Below are positions 16,385 to 24,613 of a stretch of DNA of 58,512 bases, piece by piece (the first letter of the stretch is position 1; each line of letters starts with the position of its first letter). The notes under the pieces are model-generated. The model was not told where the DNA came from. It worked only from the letters and a program-made list of their open reading frames with translations, and ran no database searches. Origin of the DNA: Parabacteroides hominis (GTDB taxonomy: Bacteria > Bacteroidota > Bacteroidia > Bacteroidales > Tannerellaceae); assembly GCF_014287585.1 (NCBI RefSeq), contig NZ_JACOOJ010000036.1, forward strand, positions 1-58,512, in the 5' to 3' direction. A program made the translations under genes and the position numbers.

Positions 16385-16501
16385 TTATTTGTCTGCTAAC
16401 AAAATTCCGAAATTGATGAAACTTCTATTATAAATGTGCTTCGAATCATCCAAAGCTTTTGCTTCGGGACGACTGTCGTCTATAGTTACGGTTGTTATCA
16501 T
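16385..16501 (-). CDS. 38-residue small protein or leader peptide
   Basis: This short ORF starts at the ATG at 16501, begins MITTVTIDDSRPEAKALDD and ends in FGILLADK. It stops 4 bp before the phosphatase ATG (TAA, TTTT, ATG), a spacing typical of translational coupling. A TAnnTTTG promoter box (16527-16534, minus) predicts a transcript beginning about 19 bases upstream of its start codon. The N-terminal wording recalls small antitoxin-like Bacteroidetes proteins, so it could also be the remnant of one. Support comes from position and promoter only. Confidence 0.45.
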   Translation of the reverse strand: MITTVTIDDSRPEAKALDDSKHIYNRSFINFGILLADK

Positions 16502-16526
16502 ATTCTTATGGTGTTTTGTGATAGGA

Positions 16527-16534
16527 CAAAGGTA
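16527..16534 (-). promoter_or_regulatory. Bacteroidetes-type -7 box for the small ORF and phosphatase
   Basis: On the minus strand this reads TACCTTTG, a full match to TAnnTTTG. The predicted start is near 16520. Confidence 0.5.
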
Positions 16535-16567
16535 GTTCTTTTATTCTGAAGAATAGCCTATTTAAAT

Positions 16568-16606
16568 GAAAAAGGCGAAGACCGTTTCAGTCCTCGCCTT
16601 TTCCGT
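16568..16606 (-). terminator. Rho-independent terminator after kbl
   Basis: An inverted repeat with arms GGCGAAGA and TCCTCGCC lies 19 bp after the kbl stop, flanked by A and T runs, so it can act on minus-strand transcripts. Confidence 0.75.
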
Positions 16607-16624
16607 TTTGTTCGGGAAACAAAC

Positions 16625-17815
16625 TTATTTGATTACGTTCAGTTCTTTTCCGACTTTGATAAATGCAGCGATTGCTTTATCCAGATGTTCTGTTTCATGG
16701 CCTGCGGACAGCTGTACGCGGATACGGGCCTGGTCTTTCGGCACTACCGGATAGTAGAAACCGGTTACATAAATGCCTTCTTCCTGCATCTTGGCTGCGA
16801 AATCCTGGGATAATTTAGCGTCATACAACATAACGGCGCAGATAGCGGACTGGGTCGGTTTGATGTCGAAACCGGCAGCCAACATCTTTTCGCGGAAATA
16901 GCTGACGTTGTTCATCAGTTTCGTATGCAAAACGTCGCTTTCTTTCAGCATCTTGAACATTTCCAAGCTGGCACCCACGATAGCAGGAGCGACAGAGTTG
17001 GAGAACAGATAAGGACGGGAGCGCTGGCGCAGCATGTCGATGATCTCTTTCTTTCCGGTTGTGAATCCGCCCATAGCGCCACCGAACGCCTTACCTAACG
17101 TACCGGTGAAGATATCCACATGTCCGTAGCAATTGAACTGTTCGGCAACACCGTGTCCGGTCGGGCCAACGACACCGGCAGAGTGGGATTCATCGACCAT
17201 TACCAGGGCATCGTATTTTTCAGCCAGTTCGCAGATCTTGTCCATCGGAGCCACGTTTCCGTCCATAGAGAACACGCCGTCTGTTGCGATGATGCGGTGA
17301 CGCTGTGCCTGGGCTTCCTGCAGGCAACGTTCCAGGTCGGCCATGTCTGCGTTGGCATAACGATAGCGTTTTGCCTTGCAAAGACGTACGCCGTCAATGA
17401 TGGAAGCATGGTTCAAAGCGTCGGAGATGATGGCATCCTCTTCAGTGAACAACGGTTCGAACAGACCGCCGTTTGCATCGAAACAAGCAGCATACAGGAT
17501 CGTATCTTCGGTTTTGAAATAATCGGAGATAGCGGCTTCCAATTGTTTGTGCAAATCCTGTGTCCCGCAGATGAAACGGACGGATGACATGCCATATCCG
17601 TGTGTGTCCATAGCTTCTTTGGCTGCCTTGATCAGACGTTGGTTGTCAGACAGGCCCAGATAGTTGTTTGCGCAGAAGTTCAAAACGTCGCTTCCAGCGT
17701 TTACTTTGATGTCGGCTCTTTGAGGAGTGGTGATGATACGCTCGTTCTTATACAATCCGGCAGCTTTGATGTTTGCCAATTCCTGAGTAAGGAAATCTTT
17801 CAGTTTACCGTACAT
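16625..17815 (-). CDS. kbl: 2-amino-3-ketobutyrate CoA ligase (glycine C-acetyltransferase)
   Basis: This 396-residue PLP enzyme of the alpha-oxoamine synthase family cleaves 2-amino-3-oxobutyrate with CoA to glycine and acetyl-CoA, the second step of threonine catabolism. It has the family's VMVDESHSAG segment and the Schiff-base lysine in GTLGKAFGGAMGG. NFCANNYLGLS near the N-terminus and the length fit Kbl closely. It is divergent from the threonine dehydrogenase gene at 18056, giving a complete pathway from threonine to glycine. A terminator lies just downstream. Assignment is firm, supported by both sequence and neighbour. Confidence 0.95.
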   Translation of the reverse strand: MYGKLKDFLTQELANIKAAGLYKNERIITTPQRADIKVNAGSDVLNFCANNYLGLSDNQRLIKAAKEAMDTHGYGMSSVRFICGTQDLHKQLEAAISDYFKTEDTILYAACFDANGGLFEPLFTEEDAIISDALNHASIIDGVRLCKAKRYRYANADMADLERCLQEAQAQRHRIIATDGVFSMDGNVAPMDKICELAEKYDALVMVDESHSAGVVGPTGHGVAEQFNCYGHVDIFTGTLGKAFGGAMGGFTTGKKEIIDMLRQRSRPYLFSNSVAPAIVGASLEMFKMLKESDVLHTKLMNNVSYFREKMLAAGFDIKPTQSAICAVMLYDAKLSQDFAAKMQEEGIYVTGFYYPVVPKDQARIRVQLSAGHETEHLDKAIAAFIKVGKELNVIK

Positions 17816-18014
17816 AACTTTGTTTTTTGTTAGTATTTTTAATTAAGTTGACTATTTTATTTCTTTTATTGCAGACAAGTGGCAGAATCAGGTTCCCGAA
17901 AACAAATTTTCCTTGCTTCTGATTTGTCTGCTGATGCGGCAAAGGTCATATTTTTTTTGAATATATAGGCTAAAAAAATACAAGAAATTCATACCGGAAT
18001 GTATTTATTCTCCA

Positions 18015-18022
18015 TACCTTTG
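18015..18022 (+). promoter_or_regulatory. Bacteroidetes-type -7 box
   Basis: TACCTTTG predicts a start near 18029. This sets the dehydrogenase start at the ATG at 18056 and rules out the in-frame ATG at 17999. Confidence 0.6.
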
Positions 18023-18055
18023 CCGCCGAAAAAACTTAAAATAACATCAAACGCA

Positions 18056-19009
18056 ATGAAGAATGTATTAGTTATTGGTTCTACCGGTCAGATTGGATCA
18101 GAGTTAACCATGAAGTTGAGAAGTATCTACGGTGGAAACATTGTAGCAGGTTACATCCCCGGACAGGAGCCTAAAGGCGAACTGTTGGAATCAGGGCCTT
18201 CTGCAATTGTCGACATTACAAACGAACAGCAGATTGCTGAAACTGTGTCTAAATATAATGTAGATACTATTTATAATCTGGCAGCTTTGCTGTCGGCTGT
18301 GGCAGAAACAAAACCGCAGCTTGCCTGGAAAATCGGTATGGGCGGTTTGTTTAATGTATTGGAAGTTGCCCGTGAAATGCATTGTGCGGTATTTACTCCG
18401 AGTTCAATCGGCGTGTTCGGCAATAACACTCCGAAGGACAAGACTCCGCAGGACACGATCCGTAACCCGCGTACTATGTACGGTGTTACGAAGGTTTCAG
18501 GAGAGTTGTTGAGTGACTACTACAACATCCGTTTCGGTGTCGACACTCGTTCCGTACGTTTTCCGGGGCTTATCTCCTATGTAACACCTCCGGGTGGTGG
18601 TACGACCGACTATGCTGTCGATATCTATTACTCGGCAGCCAAAGGCGAAAAGTTCGTATGCCCGATCAAGCAGGGTACATTCATGGATATGATGTATATG
18701 CCGGACGGCCTGCGTGCAGCTATTGAAATTATGGAAGCCGATTCTACGAAGTTCGTTCATCGTAACTCTTTTAATATCGCTTCCATGAGCTTCGATCCTG
18801 AGATCATCTACAATAACATTAAAAAGTATGTTCCAGACTTCCAGATGGAATATGATGTAGATCCGTTGCGTCAGGCTATCGCAGAATCATGGCCAAACTC
18901 TTTGGATGACACATGTGCCCGTCAGGAATGGGGTTGGAAACCGGAATTCGATCTGGATGCCATGACTCAGGATATGCTGGCAAAATTGAAAGAACGTTTC
19001 AATAAGTAA
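18056..19009 (+). CDS. L-threonine 3-dehydrogenase, NAD-epimerase-like type
   Basis: This 317-residue short-chain dehydrogenase/reductase of the extended (epimerase-like) type has the NAD-binding GSTGQIGSELT at the N-terminus. The catalytic Ser is in TPSSIGVFG and the YxxxK motif is MYGVTKVSGE. This class oxidises L-threonine to 2-amino-3-oxobutyrate, as opposed to the zinc-dependent Tdh of E. coli. The divergent kbl gene supplies the next step, which strongly supports this over a sugar epimerase role. The start at 18056 follows a -7 box at 18015. A terminator follows at 19041. The two genes share a 240-bp intergenic region that probably holds common control sites, none of which I can define. 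Confidence 0.9.
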   Translation: MKNVLVIGSTGQIGSELTMKLRSIYGGNIVAGYIPGQEPKGELLESGPSAIVDITNEQQIAETVSKYNVDTIYNLAALLSAVAETKPQLAWKIGMGGLFNVLEVAREMHCAVFTPSSIGVFGNNTPKDKTPQDTIRNPRTMYGVTKVSGELLSDYYNIRFGVDTRSVRFPGLISYVTPPGGGTTDYAVDIYYSAAKGEKFVCPIKQGTFMDMMYMPDGLRAAIEIMEADSTKFVHRNSFNIASMSFDPEIIYNNIKKYVPDFQMEYDVDPLRQAIAESWPNSLDDTCARQEWGWKPEFDLDAMTQDMLAKLKERFNK

Positions 19010-19040
19010 GAATTTCCCGGTCATTAATAGATCGATAGGA

Positions 19041-19078
19041 AAAAGGCGACTGTCCATCCGGGTAGTCGCCTTTTTGTT
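19041..19078 (+). terminator. Rho-independent terminator
   Basis: AGGCGACT pairs with AGTCGCCT, followed by TTTTTG, 31 bp after the dehydrogenase stop. Confidence 0.85.
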
Positions 19079-19256
19079 TGGATCGTTTTTATTCAGCATT
19101 GTAGGTTGTTCCAATGGCAAAGCAACTGTTGCTTGTGCGTGGAGCAATTAAGTCAAAAGTGCAAGAAAAACTATGTTGTAAAACATGAAATAGTTAAATC
19201 AGGTTAAGGAGGAGCATTTTTTAGGGGTATTATTATGCTGCATAACATAAACTCTC

Positions 19257-19339
19257 TATATTTGCATCGTGTTTTTCATGGTATTAGATTTAAGGTTAAC
19301 AATGAAGATTGGCTGTCTGTGAAGATGGCCTTTTTTATT
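19257..19339 (+). ncRNA. Predicted small RNA, copy 1
   Basis: A TATATTTG -7 box (19257-19264) is followed by about 68 bases with no ORF. They end in a hairpin (GGCTGTCTGTGAAGATGGCC, 19311-19330) and a T run. Predicted RNA 19271 to about 19338. It shares about 90% of its length with a second copy 488 bp downstream, including TTTTTCATGGTATTAGATTT and AAGGTTAACAATGAAGATTG. Promoter, body and terminator are conserved together. It may belong to the Rfam motif Bacteroidales-1, but that identification is from memory. Confidence 0.7.
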
Positions 19340-19740
19340 TTATGCCAATCCTGACTCTTTCCGGTTTATTCTAAAATATGCCTTGTCTTTTTTCAACCCC
19401 TTATTGTAATATCTTTCAGAATGCCATTGGTCCAAATCGAAACTACTACCGCATCTATTTTAATTTTCTACCCCATTTAAATTAAATTACATGCAAGGGT
19501 AATATTTTTTAACAAACGACTGTTTTTTGTACACTCTTGTAGATCAGGTTTTTATGTTGTATTTGGCTTTTAAGGGGGATATTGTCGTTTTTTCCGAAAA
19601 GTATAGTCATGGCTAATGGCAGAATAGGCTTCAATCTGCTGTAAATAATGCTGATTAGTTATGTTTTGCAGCATGTTTTTGTTAAATAGATTTAAATAAA
19701 TGAGATTTCCAAGTAAAAGTGTATGCTGCATAACATAAAA
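19340..19740. other. Spacer between the two predicted small RNAs
   Basis: About 400 AT-rich bases. I see no ORF of note, no tRNA-like fold and no strong terminator. The last 20 bases (from ATGCTGCATAACATAAA) belong to the conserved upstream region of the second small RNA. Confidence 0.5.
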
Positions 19741-19744
19741 TGTC

Positions 19745-19826
19745 TATATTTGCATTGTGTTTTTCATGGTATTAGATTTAAGGTTAACAATGAAGATTGG
19801 CTGTCCGGGAGGATGGCCTTTTTTTG
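19745..19826 (+). ncRNA. Predicted small RNA, copy 2
   Basis: The architecture is the same as at 19257: -7 box TATATTTG (19745-19752), a nearly identical 40-base body, and a terminator hairpin (GGCTGTCCGGGAGGATGGCC, 19799-19818) with T run. Differences fall in the hairpin loop and stem, where pairing is kept through G-U pairs. The predicted RNA is 19759 to about 19826. Confidence 0.7.
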
Positions 19827-19864
19827 TTTTTATCCGAATAATCAGTTCTTTTGGTATTCTTGAT

Positions 19865-19872
19865 TATATTTG
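19865..19872 (+). promoter_or_regulatory. Bacteroidetes-type -7 box
   Basis: TATATTTG, predicting a start near 19879, 34 bases before the aldo/keto reductase ATG. Confidence 0.5.
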
Positions 19873-19912
19873 TATCTCTGAAAAGGATTCATTGTAACTA
19901 AAATATCATAGT

Positions 19913-20905
19913 ATGGAGATGTACAAAGCAAATGATAACCGGTATGCCGATATGGTTTACAGGCGTTGCGGGCGGAGCGGATTGCTGTTGCCGGCTATCT
20001 CTTTAGGATTGTGGCATAACTTTGGCAGTGTGGATGTGTTCAGTAACTTTATTCAGATTGCGCATGTTGCTTTCGACAAAGGGATTACGCATTTTGATCT
20101 TGCCAATAATTATGGCCCTGTATACGGATCGGCGGAGGAGAACTTCGGTCGTATTCTGAAGAAAGGTTTAGGGCAGTACCGGGATGAGCTTGTTATTTCC
20201 ACAAAAGCCGGGTATGACATGTGGCCCGGTCCGTATGGAAACTGGGGAAGCCGCAAGTATCTGATGGCAAGCCTTGACCAGAGCCTGAAAAGGATGGGAC
20301 TGGAATATGTGGATATCTTCTATTCGCATCGTCCGGACCCGCAGACGCCGGTCGAGGAAACGATGGGGGCGTTGGCCGATATCGTTCGACAGGGGAAAGC
20401 CTTGTATGTCGGGATCTCGAACTATAATGCCGAACAGACTGAAAAGGCACTTGCTGTCTTGAGGGAACATCGTGTGCCTTGTCTGATTCATCAGGCGCGC
20501 TATTCGATGCTGGATCGCTGGACTGAACCGGACCTCTTGCCTCTGCTGGAGCAAGAAGGGGTGGGAATGATCGCTTTCTCGCCATTGGCGCAGGGCATGT
20601 TGACGGACAAATATCTGAACGGTATCCCCGAAAATTCACGTGCAGCCAAATCTACGGGCCATCTGCAACGCGAACAGGTGACGGAAGAAAAGATAAGTAA
20701 AATCCGCCAACTGAATGATCTTGCAAAGCAACGCGGCCAAACGCTTGCGGAAATGGCACTTGCCTGGCTACTGAAGGACGGCCGGGTGACGAGTGTCCTG
20801 GTGGGCGCCAGTTCGGTTGCACAGTTGACGGATAACTTGAAGGCGTTGCAAAACACGGCCTTTTTAAAGGAGGAATTACAGACAATAGAGAGCATATTAC
20901 AGTAA
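19913..20905 (+). CDS. Aldo/keto reductase, YghZ/GpmA-like (AKR14 type)
   Basis: This 330-residue NADPH-dependent aldo/keto reductase opens with MVYRRCGRSGLLLPAISLGL, the style of the L-glyceraldehyde 3-phosphate reductase (YghZ) group. Catalytic residues are visible: Asp and Tyr in DLANNYG, Lys in STKAGYDMWPG and His in YSHRPDPQTP. The cofactor-binding C-terminus (VLVGASSVAQLTDN) is intact. It stands alone with its own promoter. The likely role is reduction and detoxification of aldehydes such as methylglyoxal; the physiological substrate is uncertain. Confidence 0.85.
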   Translation: MEMYKANDNRYADMVYRRCGRSGLLLPAISLGLWHNFGSVDVFSNFIQIAHVAFDKGITHFDLANNYGPVYGSAEENFGRILKKGLGQYRDELVISTKAGYDMWPGPYGNWGSRKYLMASLDQSLKRMGLEYVDIFYSHRPDPQTPVEETMGALADIVRQGKALYVGISNYNAEQTEKALAVLREHRVPCLIHQARYSMLDRWTEPDLLPLLEQEGVGMIAFSPLAQGMLTDKYLNGIPENSRAAKSTGHLQREQVTEEKISKIRQLNDLAKQRGQTLAEMALAWLLKDGRVTSVLVGASSVAQLTDNLKALQNTAFLKEELQTIESILQ

Positions 20906-21017
20906 AAGAACAATATAAATGATGGTTTATCAGCGTGTTTCTATTATATCGTTGCTGTCTAAGACATTGTCGTTATAAACAAACCCATAAATCATCATAT
21001 ATTAATTCAAACAATTA

Positions 21018-23954
21018 ATGAAACCATTCTTATATCAGGTTGCATCCCTGTTTTATTCTAAGTACGGGGCGGAAGTCAGCCGTCTGGCTTTTGTTTTCCC
21101 GAACCGCCGTACGGGGCTGTTCTTTCAGAAATATTTGTCGGAAGTGTCTGAGAAGCCGCTTTTCTCTCCGACGATCCTGACGATCAACGATCTGTTTGTA
21201 CAGTTGAGCGGAAAGCAGACCGCAGACCGTATCAGCATGCTGTTTAAGCTGTATGATATCTATCTGAGCCATAGCGGTTCTTCCGAAACATTCGATGAAT
21301 TCCTTTATTGGGGGGAAATGCTGCTGAATGACTTCGATGACATCGATAAATATATGGCTGACGCCCGCATGCTCTTCACAAATGTGACCGATCTTCGTGA
21401 GATTGAGAATGATTTCAGTTTTCTAAGTCCCGAACAGATTGCTGCTATCCGGACCTTTTGGTCTTCTTTCTATCCGAAAGGAGATACTCCCAATCAGGAA
21501 CAGTTTCTGGCAGTCTGGCAAATCTTGTACGCTTTATACACTGATTTGCGGGAAGCGCTTGCTGCCGAAGGTAAGGGATATGAAGGTATGATCTTCCGGG
21601 AAGTGGTCGAACAGATGGAGAGAAACGAATGCTGTGACCTTCCCTATACGAAAGTCGTGTTTGTCGGCTTGAACGCCCTCTCGGTGGCTGAAGAACGTTT
21701 CCTGTCCGAGTTGCAGAAACGGGAGATAGCCGATTTCTACTGGGATTATGCTTCTCCGAAAGTGACGGACCCGGATAATAAAGCCTCTTACTTCGTGGAA
21801 CGCAATTTGCGGCGGTTCCCTTCACAATTAATAGTTGAAAGTGGAGAGTTGAAAGTCGAAAATGAAAATGGGAATAGCGACGCGAAGCAACTTTCAACTT
21901 TCAACTCTCAACTCTCAACTCCTAAGATCGAGGTGATCGGCATCCCTTCCGGTATCGGGCAGGCAAAGCAAGTGTGCAGCATTCTGAACGAACTTTGCAA
22001 GGAAGATGAGATGAGCGCGGAAGAAGCCTTGCGGACGGCTGTGATTCTGCCGGACGAGCATCTGCTGATTCCGGTCCTGAATGCCATCCCCGAACAGATC
22101 AGGCGGATCAACGTGACGATGGGATATCCGTTGGCCGGTACGCCGGTCGCTTCTTTGATGGAATATATTTTAGCTTTGCAAAAGAATATTCGTTATGTGG
22201 ACCGGCGGCCGGTGTTTTATTTCCGGGATGTCTTGCCGATCCTGAACCACCGCTATATTTCGACCACTTCCCCGGAGGTGGTTTCCAATCTGGTAAAAGA
22301 TATTTCGGAAAATAACAAGATCCATATTTCTTATGACGATCTGAACCAGACTCCTTTGTTGTCCATCCTTTTTACCCCGGTGACCGAGGTGGAAATGTTC
22401 TCCGATTACCTGATAAATGTGCTACAGGAGTTGAATCGAGTCATGACCTTGCAAACCGGTGAGGAAGAGGAGGACGCCCCCCAGCGCACAAACGATCTGG
22501 AGCAGGAGTTTATCTTTCATTATTTTACTACCGTCAACCGGATGAAGGAAGTCATGCAGGAGGCGAATATCCGGATGAAGATCGACACCTATTTCCGCCT
22601 GCTGAAACGTGTGACGGACACGATTACGATCCCTTTTCATGGCGAACCTCTTTCCGGTTTGCAGATCATGGGGGTTTTGGAGACTCGTGCGCTCGACTTT
22701 GACCGGTTGATTATCCTTTCGATGAATGAAGGGATTTTCCCGTTGAGGAAAGCGGCTAATTCGTTTATCCCTTATAATCTCCGCCGGGGGTTCGGCTTGC
22801 CGACATACGAGCACCAGGACAGCGTTTGGGCGTATCATTTCTACCGTTTGATCTATCGTGCCAGCCATGTCAGCCTGCTTTATGATACCCGGAGTAACGG
22901 GTTGCAGACAGGCGAGGTAAGTCGTTTCGTGCATCAGTTGCATTATCATTATGAGGAACCGATACAGAATAAACTGGTCGTTTACAACGTCTCTTCTTCC
23001 AAGACTCCTGCCTTGCAGGTGGCTAAGACGGAGGAAGTCATGAACCGCCTGGCGGCTTTCCGGAGTGGCGGGACGCGGGCGATATCGGCGAGTGCAGTCA
23101 ATACTTATCTGGATTGTCCGCTTAAATTCTATTTTTCCGTTGTCGAAGGAATACGGGAAGAAGAGGAGGTAAGCGAGACGATCGAAAGTAATGTTTTCGG
23201 AAGCATTCTGCATAAGGTGATGGAAGAATTGTATCAGCCTTTCTGCGGAAAGATGGTGACGGCCGATCTGCTGAAAGCGATCCGCAAAGATACGCCTATG
23301 TTGACGGGGGCGGTTGCACGTGCCTTTGCCGAAATCTTCTTTAAAACGGATATCGTCCGTCCGCTCACCGGACAGAATTTCCTGATCGGCGAGATGATCC
23401 GTAAATATGTGGAGAAAGTGTTAGAACGGGACGGTAAACTGACTCCTTTCCGTTATATCGAATCGGAAAAGAAAATAAAACGCCTCTTCCCGTTGACGGA
23501 TAAGAGCGAGATCCAGCTAAAAGGATTCATCGACCGTGTAGACGAAGTGCGCGATGCCGTCCGCATCATCGACTACAAGAGTGGAAGCGGAACGACACAG
23601 TTTACCTCTGTCGAAGCCCTTTTCGACAAGGAAGATACGGATCGTGCCAAGGCAGTCATGCAGGTATTTATGTATGCATGGATGTATGGATCAGTCCAAC
23701 TTCCAACTGTTATCCAGCCGGGCATCTATTATATGCGAACCCTCTTTTCTCCCTCTTTCGACCCCGGAATCTACCGCCGTACAGACCGCTTCAAAACGGA
23801 GCAGGTTTTGGATTTTGCCAATTACCATGCCGATTTTGAAAACGGCCTGCGGAATTGCTTGGATGAAATCTTCGGGCGAGAAACACCATTCGTACAAACC
23901 CCGAACGGCAAAGCCTGCGTGTATTGCCCGTTTAAGGATATTTGCGGGAAATAG
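21018..23954 (+). CDS. AddB-like PD-(D/E)XK nuclease / helicase-like subunit
   Basis: This 978-residue protein has the plan of AddB: an inactivated helicase-like N-terminal body and a C-terminal RecB-family nuclease. The nuclease has the D-x-K core in RIIDYKSG (D852, K854). A four-cysteine iron-sulphur site straddles it: Cys700 in YLDCPLKFYF and Cys967, Cys970 and Cys976 in CVYCPFKDIC. It should process double-strand ends with an AddA/RecB-like helicase, which is not in the window. Residues about 272-301 (LSTFNSQLST-type wording) are the translation of an intergenic hairpin repeat inserted in frame. The stop is only 14 bp before the next sigma-factor gene. Confidence 0.85.
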   Translation: MKPFLYQVASLFYSKYGAEVSRLAFVFPNRRTGLFFQKYLSEVSEKPLFSPTILTINDLFVQLSGKQTADRISMLFKLYDIYLSHSGSSETFDEFLYWGEMLLNDFDDIDKYMADARMLFTNVTDLREIENDFSFLSPEQIAAIRTFWSSFYPKGDTPNQEQFLAVWQILYALYTDLREALAAEGKGYEGMIFREVVEQMERNECCDLPYTKVVFVGLNALSVAEERFLSELQKREIADFYWDYASPKVTDPDNKASYFVERNLRRFPSQLIVESGELKVENENGNSDAKQLSTFNSQLSTPKIEVIGIPSGIGQAKQVCSILNELCKEDEMSAEEALRTAVILPDEHLLIPVLNAIPEQIRRINVTMGYPLAGTPVASLMEYILALQKNIRYVDRRPVFYFRDVLPILNHRYISTTSPEVVSNLVKDISENNKIHISYDDLNQTPLLSILFTPVTEVEMFSDYLINVLQELNRVMTLQTGEEEEDAPQRTNDLEQEFIFHYFTTVNRMKEVMQEANIRMKIDTYFRLLKRVTDTITIPFHGEPLSGLQIMGVLETRALDFDRLIILSMNEGIFPLRKAANSFIPYNLRRGFGLPTYEHQDSVWAYHFYRLIYRASHVSLLYDTRSNGLQTGEVSRFVHQLHYHYEEPIQNKLVVYNVSSSKTPALQVAKTEEVMNRLAAFRSGGTRAISASAVNTYLDCPLKFYFSVVEGIREEEEVSETIESNVFGSILHKVMEELYQPFCGKMVTADLLKAIRKDTPMLTGAVARAFAEIFFKTDIVRPLTGQNFLIGEMIRKYVEKVLERDGKLTPFRYIESEKKIKRLFPLTDKSEIQLKGFIDRVDEVRDAVRIIDYKSGSGTTQFTSVEALFDKEDTDRAKAVMQVFMYAWMYGSVQLPTVIQPGIYYMRTLFSPSFDPGIYRRTDRFKTEQVLDFANYHADFENGLRNCLDEIFGRETPFVQTPNGKACVYCPFKDICGK
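21833..21921. repeat. Hairpin repeat of the GTTGAAAG/CTTTCAAC family, inside a coding sequence
   Basis: Left arm 21833-21856 (two AGTTGAAAGT words) and right arm 21890-21921 (ACTTTCAACT and CTCTCAACT words) form a long hairpin. The same repeat family lies between the kinase and regulator genes at 14655-14755. Here it keeps the nuclease reading frame open. Confidence 0.8.
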
Positions 23955-23968
23955 TATTTTTATTTATT

Positions 23969-24559
23969 ATGAAAGGAGAAGGAGATTATAACTGTTTTTC
24001 AGATGAAGATTTGTTATCCTTGTTGGGGCAGGGTGACGAACTGGCATTTACGATCATTTATCAGCGCTATCATAAATTGTTGTACGTTGTGGCTTATAAA
24101 TATCTAAAGAATGATTGTTCGGCAAAGGATTCTGTACAACAGATTTTTTATAGGTTGTGGGAGTCTCGTTCTGTATTGATTATAAGCATGAATTTAAGGA
24201 ATTATTTATATACTATGCTGAAAAATCATTTATTAAATGAGATTCGTAATAACTATACAGCTATGGAGAAAAATTATGAATTAGCTCAGGAGAAAGTGGA
24301 GTATGAAGATGATTTGTTGGATAATATAGAGAAGAAAGAGATAGAAGAACAACTCTATCGGGCAATAAATGATTTGCCGGAACAAAAAAAGCAGGTATGC
24401 TTGTATAAGCTAAGAAGTAATTTGTCGAATCTGGAAATTGCCAATAAAATGGGAATATCAGTTCCGACCGTTAAGACTCATTATGCACAGGCTATTAAAA
24501 TGTTACGTGAGCATTTTAATAAATTGTTATTTATGCTTTACTCATTTTGGTTATCTTGA
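23969..24559 (+). CDS. ECF-type sigma factor of the polysaccharide locus
   Basis: This is a 196-residue sigma-70 family ECF protein. Region 2 is recognisable in DELAFTIIYQRYHKLLYVVA and DSVQQIFYRLW, and region 4 in NLSNLEIANKMGISVPTVKT. The start at 23969 is preferred because the ORF's earlier start overlaps the nuclease gene. It is followed by a FecR anti-sigma and a SusC protein carrying an STN domain, the classic trans-envelope switch by which Bacteroidetes sense a glycan at the outer membrane. It should activate the susC operon promoter. Base composition changes sharply to AT-rich at this gene, marking the left edge of the transferred-looking locus. Confidence 0.93.
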   Translation: MKGEGDYNCFSDEDLLSLLGQGDELAFTIIYQRYHKLLYVVAYKYLKNDCSAKDSVQQIFYRLWESRSVLIISMNLRNYLYTMLKNHLLNEIRNNYTAMEKNYELAQEKVEYEDDLLDNIEKKEIEEQLYRAINDLPEQKKQVCLYKLRSNLSNLEIANKMGISVPTVKTHYAQAIKMLREHFNKLLFMLYSFWLS

Positions 24560-24613
24560 AATCATACTAATTTCATTTTTATGTGTCTATTAATAAAAAC
24601 AATCTGATAAAAG

